NCBI GenBank assembly: GCA_028873275.1
Contig: JAGWLJ010000063.1
Coordinates: forward strand, 1 to 7,415
DNA from: Pseudomonadota bacterium
GTDB taxonomy: Bacteria > Pseudomonadota > Alphaproteobacteria > Rickettsiales > SXRF01
DNA length: 7,415 nt
Direction of reading: 5' to 3'
The translations under genes and the position numbers were made by a program. Within the stretch, counting starts at the first letter, position 1. Each line of letters opens with the position of its first letter. The notes under the pieces are model-generated. The model was given only the letters and a program-made list of their open reading frames with translations, had not been told where the DNA came from and ran no database searches. Positions 4,515-7,415 of this stretch are shown in pieces.

Positions 4515-5915
4515 TCAGGGAAGCGCGACATTACTTAAGGATAGCTGATTACGCAAGTCGCTTTTCAGGCGTTCCAGGCCCTCCGGATGCAGCGCCTCGC
4601 AGCGGGCGACCAGCACCGGCTGGGTGTTGGAAGCGCGCAGCAGCCACCAGCCGTCCGGCGTGGTGACGCGCATGCCGTCCACGTCGCTGAACCGCGCCCC
4701 GGCCTTCACCAGCCGGGCCTTGACCTCGGCGATGACGGTGAATTTGCGGGCGTCGTCGCAGTCGAAGCGGATTTCCGGGGTGTTGACGCGCTTTGGCAGC
4801 GCCTTGCACAGGTCGGAGAGTTTTTTCCCGGAGCGCGACAGCAGGCCCAGCAGGCGCACGGCGGCATAAAGAGCATCGTCATAGCCGTAATACTTATCGG
4901 CGAAGAAGATATGGCCGCTCATCTCGCCGGCCAGTGGCGCGCCGGTTTCGGCCATTTTCGACTTGATCAGGGAATGACCGGTTTTCCACATCAGGGGGGT
5001 GCCGCCCAGGCGCTCGATTTCCTCGAACAGCGCTCCGCTGGCCTTGACGTCGGCGATGATCAGGGCGCCGGGCTTTTCCTTGAGGATATCGGCGCCGTAG
5101 AGCATCAGCAGCTGGTCGCCCCACAGGATGCCACCCTCGTCGTCGATGACGCCGATGCGGTCGCCATCGCCGTCGAAGGCGATGCCGATATCCAGCTTCT
5201 GCCCGGTCACCGCTTCGATCAGCTGCTCCAGCGTTTCCGGCAGGGTGGGGTCGGGATGATGGGCGGGGAAGGTGCCGTCGATCTCGGCGTTGAGCGTGGT
5301 ATGCTGGCCCGGCAGGCGTTTGCACAGCGCCGCCATGATTTCGCCGGTAGCGCCGTTGCCGGCGTCCCAGGCGGCTTTGAGCGGCCGCGTGCCGTCATAG
5401 GCGTGATTCAGCGTATCGATATAGGCCTGGCGCACGTCCCGCGCTTGGATGTTACCTTTTCCCCTGGGGAATTCCCCGGCATCGGCGGCGGCGCGCAGGG
5501 CCTGGATGGCTTCGCCGTAAAACGGCTTGCCGCCAAGCACGCATTTGAAGCCGTTATATTCCGGCGGATTATGCGATCCGGTGATCATGATGCCGCCAGC
5601 GGCTTTCAGCGTATGCGCGGCGAAATAGAGCATGGGTGTGGGGCCGACGCCGATATCGATGACGTTCATGCCAGAATCGCAGATACCCTCGCACAGCGCC
5701 CCGGCCAGCTCGGGCGAGCTTAACCGCCCGTCGCGCCCGACGCAGACGAATCCGCCCGGCTGGACGGCTGCCGCTTTCGCGGCGAAGGCGCGCCCAATCA
5801 GGTAGGCATCGGCGGGCTGCAGCGTTTTTCCGGCAACGCCGCGTATGTCGTATTCGCGGAAGATGCCGGGGTCGAGACGACGGCCGGGCGTTGCTTTTTC
5901 AGCAAGTTCGATCAT
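4515..5915 (-). CDS. Phosphomannomutase/phosphoglucomutase (AlgC/ManB type alpha-D-phosphohexomutase)
   Basis: The enzyme interconverts hexose 6-phosphate and hexose 1-phosphate (mannose or glucose), feeding GDP-mannose and UDP-glucose precursors for surface polysaccharides and glycosylation in the cytoplasm. The 466-residue length matches the bacterial PMM/PGM family (Pseudomonas AlgC is about 463). All four active-site loops are present: TGSHNPPEYNGFK with phospho-serine Ser114, the metal loop DGDGDR at 248-253, the sugar-binding loop GEMSGH at 330-335, and the phosphate-binding RASNTQP at 427-433. It therefore looks catalytically intact. The ATG at 5913-5915 has a TGAGGA ribosome-binding site. 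It starts 15 bp after the motE stop on the same strand, so co-transcription with motE is likely. Substrate preference cannot be decided from sequence alone. Confidence 0.95.
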   Translation of the reverse strand: MIELAEKATPGRRLDPGIFREYDIRGVAGKTLQPADAYLIGRAFAAKAAAVQPGGFVCVGRDGRLSSPELAGALCEGICDSGMNVIDIGVGPTPMLYFAAHTLKAAGGIMITGSHNPPEYNGFKCVLGGKPFYGEAIQALRAAADAGEFPRGKGNIQARDVRQAYIDTLNHAYDGTRPLKAAWDAGNGATGEIMAALCKRLPGQHTTLNAEIDGTFPAHHPDPTLPETLEQLIEAVTGQKLDIGIAFDGDGDRIGVIDDEGGILWGDQLLMLYGADILKEKPGALIIADVKASGALFEEIERLGGTPLMWKTGHSLIKSKMAETGAPLAGEMSGHIFFADKYYGYDDALYAAVRLLGLLSRSGKKLSDLCKALPKRVNTPEIRFDCDDARKFTVIAEVKARLVKAGARFSDVDGMRVTTPDGWWLLRASNTQPVLVARCEALHPEGLERLKSDLRNQLSLSNVALP

Positions 5916-5930
5916 GATTTTCCTCAGCGG

Positions 5931-6803
5931 TTATTGCTTGGCGGTAGGCGGGGTAGGGGTAGGGGCGCTGGCGGCCGCAGCGGCGGTATTCAGCCGGGCG
6001 ACGTTGACGCGGCGCTGCTCGGCCAGCTCGACGGTGATCTGCTTGGCCTTGCGCGGATTCATTTCGGCCAGAATGGGCGCGGCCTTCTTTTCCGACATCT
6101 TGTCGATCACCATCAGCAGGATGGGCATCTCCACCTCGTCGAAGATGCGGGCGGCGTCCTTGGGCTTCATATCCTCGTAAATTTTGACCAGGCTGCGGAT
6201 CTTGGCGTCTTCCTTCTCATTGTACTGCGCCAGCAGCGTAGTGATTTCCTTCTTCATGGCGTCGATCTGGCCGATCTTGTCGTCGATGCGCTTTTCGGTG
6301 GCGTCCAGCGCCGCTTCCTTGATCTGGATATTGCTTTCCCAGCGGTCCAGCTCGTCGCGCCGCTGGGCCAGGTTCTGCAAAAGCTCCACTTCGACAGAGG
6401 AGAAATTGCGATTGACGGTTTCACCGGGAGCGCTGGAGACGTTAGGGTTGCTGTTCTTTTCACAACTTTCAGCCGGCTTGGCTTCTTCTTTCTTGGCCTC
6501 TTTGCTCTCTTCTTTTTTAGCGTCCTTGCCTTCTTCTTTCTTGGCGTCTTTATTGTCCTTGGCGTCCTTGCCTTCTTCCTTTTTGGCGTCTTTGGCTTCC
6601 GGCTTTGCCGCCTTGTCGGCAGCGGGTTTTTCCGCTGTTTTCGCCTTATCCGCCTCGGCCTTGGCGTCCTTTTTCGTTTCCTCCTTGGCCTGCTGCGCCT
6701 CGACGGAAGCGATCAGCGAGTCATGTGATACGTCGGCGATCTTGACTGCCAGCAGCACCGCTGCCGTGGCCATGGTCGCCGGAATGATACGGAGGCGCGG
6801 CAT
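5931..6803 (-). CDS. motE: MotE-family flagellar motor protein with a long Lys/Glu/Ala linker
   Basis: MotE is an exported alphaproteobacterial motility protein; in Sinorhizobium it is described as a periplasmic chaperone for MotC. The 290-residue product starts with a membrane anchor or signal sequence at about 10-22 (TMATAAVLLAVKI). A low-complexity Lys/Glu/Ala/Asp linker (about 40-110) follows, then a cysteine at 114. A coiled coil covers about 136-195 (VEVELLQNLAQRRDELDRWE). The C-terminal domain, related to the MgtE N-terminal fold, occupies about 200-265 and contains LVKIYEDMKPKDAARIFDEV and APILAEMNPRKAKQITVELA. The end is Ala/Pro/Thr-rich. The linker makes it longer than many relatives. 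The start is 3 bp after the DUF6468 stop, with AAGGGA upstream. It is followed closely by the mutase gene. Confidence 0.92.
   Translation of the reverse strand: MPRLRIIPATMATAAVLLAVKIADVSHDSLIASVEAQQAKEETKKDAKAEADKAKTAEKPAADKAAKPEAKDAKKEEGKDAKDNKDAKKEEGKDAKKEESKEAKKEEAKPAESCEKNSNPNVSSAPGETVNRNFSSVEVELLQNLAQRRDELDRWESNIQIKEAALDATEKRIDDKIGQIDAMKKEITTLLAQYNEKEDAKIRSLVKIYEDMKPKDAARIFDEVEMPILLMVIDKMSEKKAAPILAEMNPRKAKQITVELAEQRRVNVARLNTAAAAASAPTPTPPTAKQ
6516..6590 (-). repeat. Direct repeat in the motE linker, 42-bp period
   Basis: The peptide DAKKEEGKDAK occurs twice, at residues 72-82 (bases 6558-6590) and 86-96 (bases 6516-6548). The DNA copies differ at only a few bases. Partial units (KKEESKEAKKEEAK) follow. 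The pattern fits expansion by slippage or unequal exchange within the Lys/Glu-rich linker, and length variation between strains would be expected. Confidence 0.7.
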
Positions 6804-6806
6804 CGG

Positions 6807-7403
6807 TTATCCCTTGATGCCGGCTTTGATCATGTCGAGCAGCTCCTGCTCGGCGCGCGAGCGGGCGGCTGTCGGCTGCGGCGGGCGGCGCGGCGCTTCT
6901 TCTTCCTCGCTCTCGGCCTTGTGGCGGGCGGTAACGCGCTCGAGCATGGCTTCCAGCGTGGCCGTGGTTTTCTCATGGAGAGCGGTTTTGTGCGCTTCGC
7001 GAACGGCTTTTTCTGTAACCGGCGGCGCGGGTGCAGGTCGTGGCGCTTCCGGCGCTTCCTCGCGGGCGGGTTCCTCCGCCAGCACCTTGCTGCGGGCGCG
7101 GCCGACCGCGAAGCCGGCTTCCATCTGGCTGGCCAGCTTGCTGCCGCGGTCGATCATGAAGGTGAGGTCGTCAAGGAGGTAATTGGCCTTGTCGATGCGG
7201 AACTGGATGTTCTCGCCGATCTTCTTGCTAGCCGTCTGCAGGGCGATGATGCTTTCGGAGGCGCGTTGCGTCGATTCGTCGAAATGCTTGAGCAGCTGCG
7301 CCAGCTCGCTCTTGCTGTCCTGCAGGATGCGGATGCGGCGGTTCAGCGCCCAGCAATAGGCGATGGTGACCGCCAGGAGTGCGGCGATAAGAAGGTTCAG
7401 CAT
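6807..7403 (-). CDS. DUF6468-type membrane-anchored protein of the flagellar region
   Basis: The 198-residue product has one N-terminal membrane helix at about 2-19 (LNLLIAALLAVTIAYCWAL). A conserved helical domain covers about 20-95, including RRIRILQDSKSELAQLLKHF and IDKANYLLDDLTFMIDRGSK. A Pro/Ala/Glu-rich linker follows at about 108-175. A short conserved C-terminal block, RAEQELLDMIKAGIKG, closes the protein. This layout matches the DUF6468 family found beside motE and switch genes in alphaproteobacteria. Its biochemical role is unknown. The ATG at 7401-7403 overlaps by one base a TGA (7403-7405) that could end an upstream gene, but too little lies to the right to identify it. No Shine-Dalgarno is visible, which fits coupling to an upstream gene. 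It forms one transcript with motE and the mutase. Confidence 0.82.
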   Translation of the reverse strand: MLNLLIAALLAVTIAYCWALNRRIRILQDSKSELAQLLKHFDESTQRASESIIALQTASKKIGENIQFRIDKANYLLDDLTFMIDRGSKLASQMEAGFAVGRARSKVLAEEPAREEAPEAPRPAPAPPVTEKAVREAHKTALHEKTTATLEAMLERVTARHKAESEEEEAPRRPPQPTAARSRAEQELLDMIKAGIKG

Positions 7404-7415
7404 CAGGCCGAGCAG

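Noticed and set aside
4587..5723. 378-codon plus-strand open frame opposite the mutase gene
   Set aside because: It lies entirely antisense to a gene with all PMM/PGM active-site motifs. Long antisense frames are expected in GC-rich codon usage, and the product is low-complexity with no recognisable domain.
6770..6792. Third copy of the palindromic element at the motE start (minus strand ATTCCGGCGACCATG)
   Set aside because: Only ATTCCGGC and a nearby CATG-like run match. There is no hairpin and the flanks do not align, so it is best taken as chance.
5934..7182. Plus-strand frames of 264 and 332 codons rich in Leu/Phe/Ser opposite motE and DUF6468
   Set aside because: They are the antisense translation of the Lys/Glu-rich linker and coiled coil. 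Apparent membrane segments arise from the complement of Lys and Glu codons.
1..7415. CRISPR array, insertion sequence, prophage or toxin-antitoxin pair
   Set aside because: No spaced direct repeats, transposase or integrase motifs, or paired small toxin genes are visible. The window is mostly flagellar core genes.

Overview
This window is part of a flagellar gene region of a GC-rich (about 60% by eye) alphaproteobacterium. MotE and a DUF6468-type membrane protein in tandem, the set flgB-flgC-fliE-fliQ, and a free-standing FlhB C-terminal paralogue (FlhX) all fit that class. The sequence alone does not place it more precisely. Interspersed palindromic elements whose translation resembles WIPAFA.MT suggest a genome that carries many small mobile palindromes.

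Layout. (1) Positions 1-1403, minus strand: flgB, flgC, fliE and the 5' part of fliQ, which runs off the left edge. They encode proximal rod parts (FlgB, FlgC), the MS-ring/rod adaptor (FliE) and an export-gate subunit (FliQ). A 7-bp-unit inverted repeat lies between fliE and fliQ. (2) Positions 1404-1561: a 158-bp divergent regulatory region with a plausible sigma70-type promoter each way and two small palindromes. (3) Positions 1562-4375, plus strand: a tightly packed run of csrA, flhX, a small helical FlgN-like gene, fliO, fliP, a small two-helix membrane protein gene and an unrecognised 228-codon gene. The run ends at a hairpin. (4) Positions 4400-4476, minus strand: tRNA-Pro(GGG), then a palindromic repeat. 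(5) Positions 4515-7403, minus strand: a DUF6468 gene, motE and a phosphomannomutase/phosphoglucomutase gene, read right to left with gaps of 3 and 15 bp.

How the genes work together. FliO, FliP and FliQ build the membrane core of the flagellar export apparatus. FlhX may support or modulate the FlhB switch. FliE, FlgB and FlgC are early export substrates that form the base of the rod. MotE belongs to the motor side. CsrA could act on translation of flagellar mRNAs. The sugar-phosphate mutase, tied to motE by spacing, would supply mannose-1-P or glucose-1-P for surface polysaccharide or glycosylation, but its link to motility is inferred from position only.

Most of the window is ordinary flagellar core. 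The features most worth a second look are a palindromic repeat that appears to form part of the FliP signal peptide, a CsrA with an acidic tail that overlaps flhX, the motE-mutase linkage, and the two unrecognised genes after fliP. I found no convincing evidence of a wholly new system.
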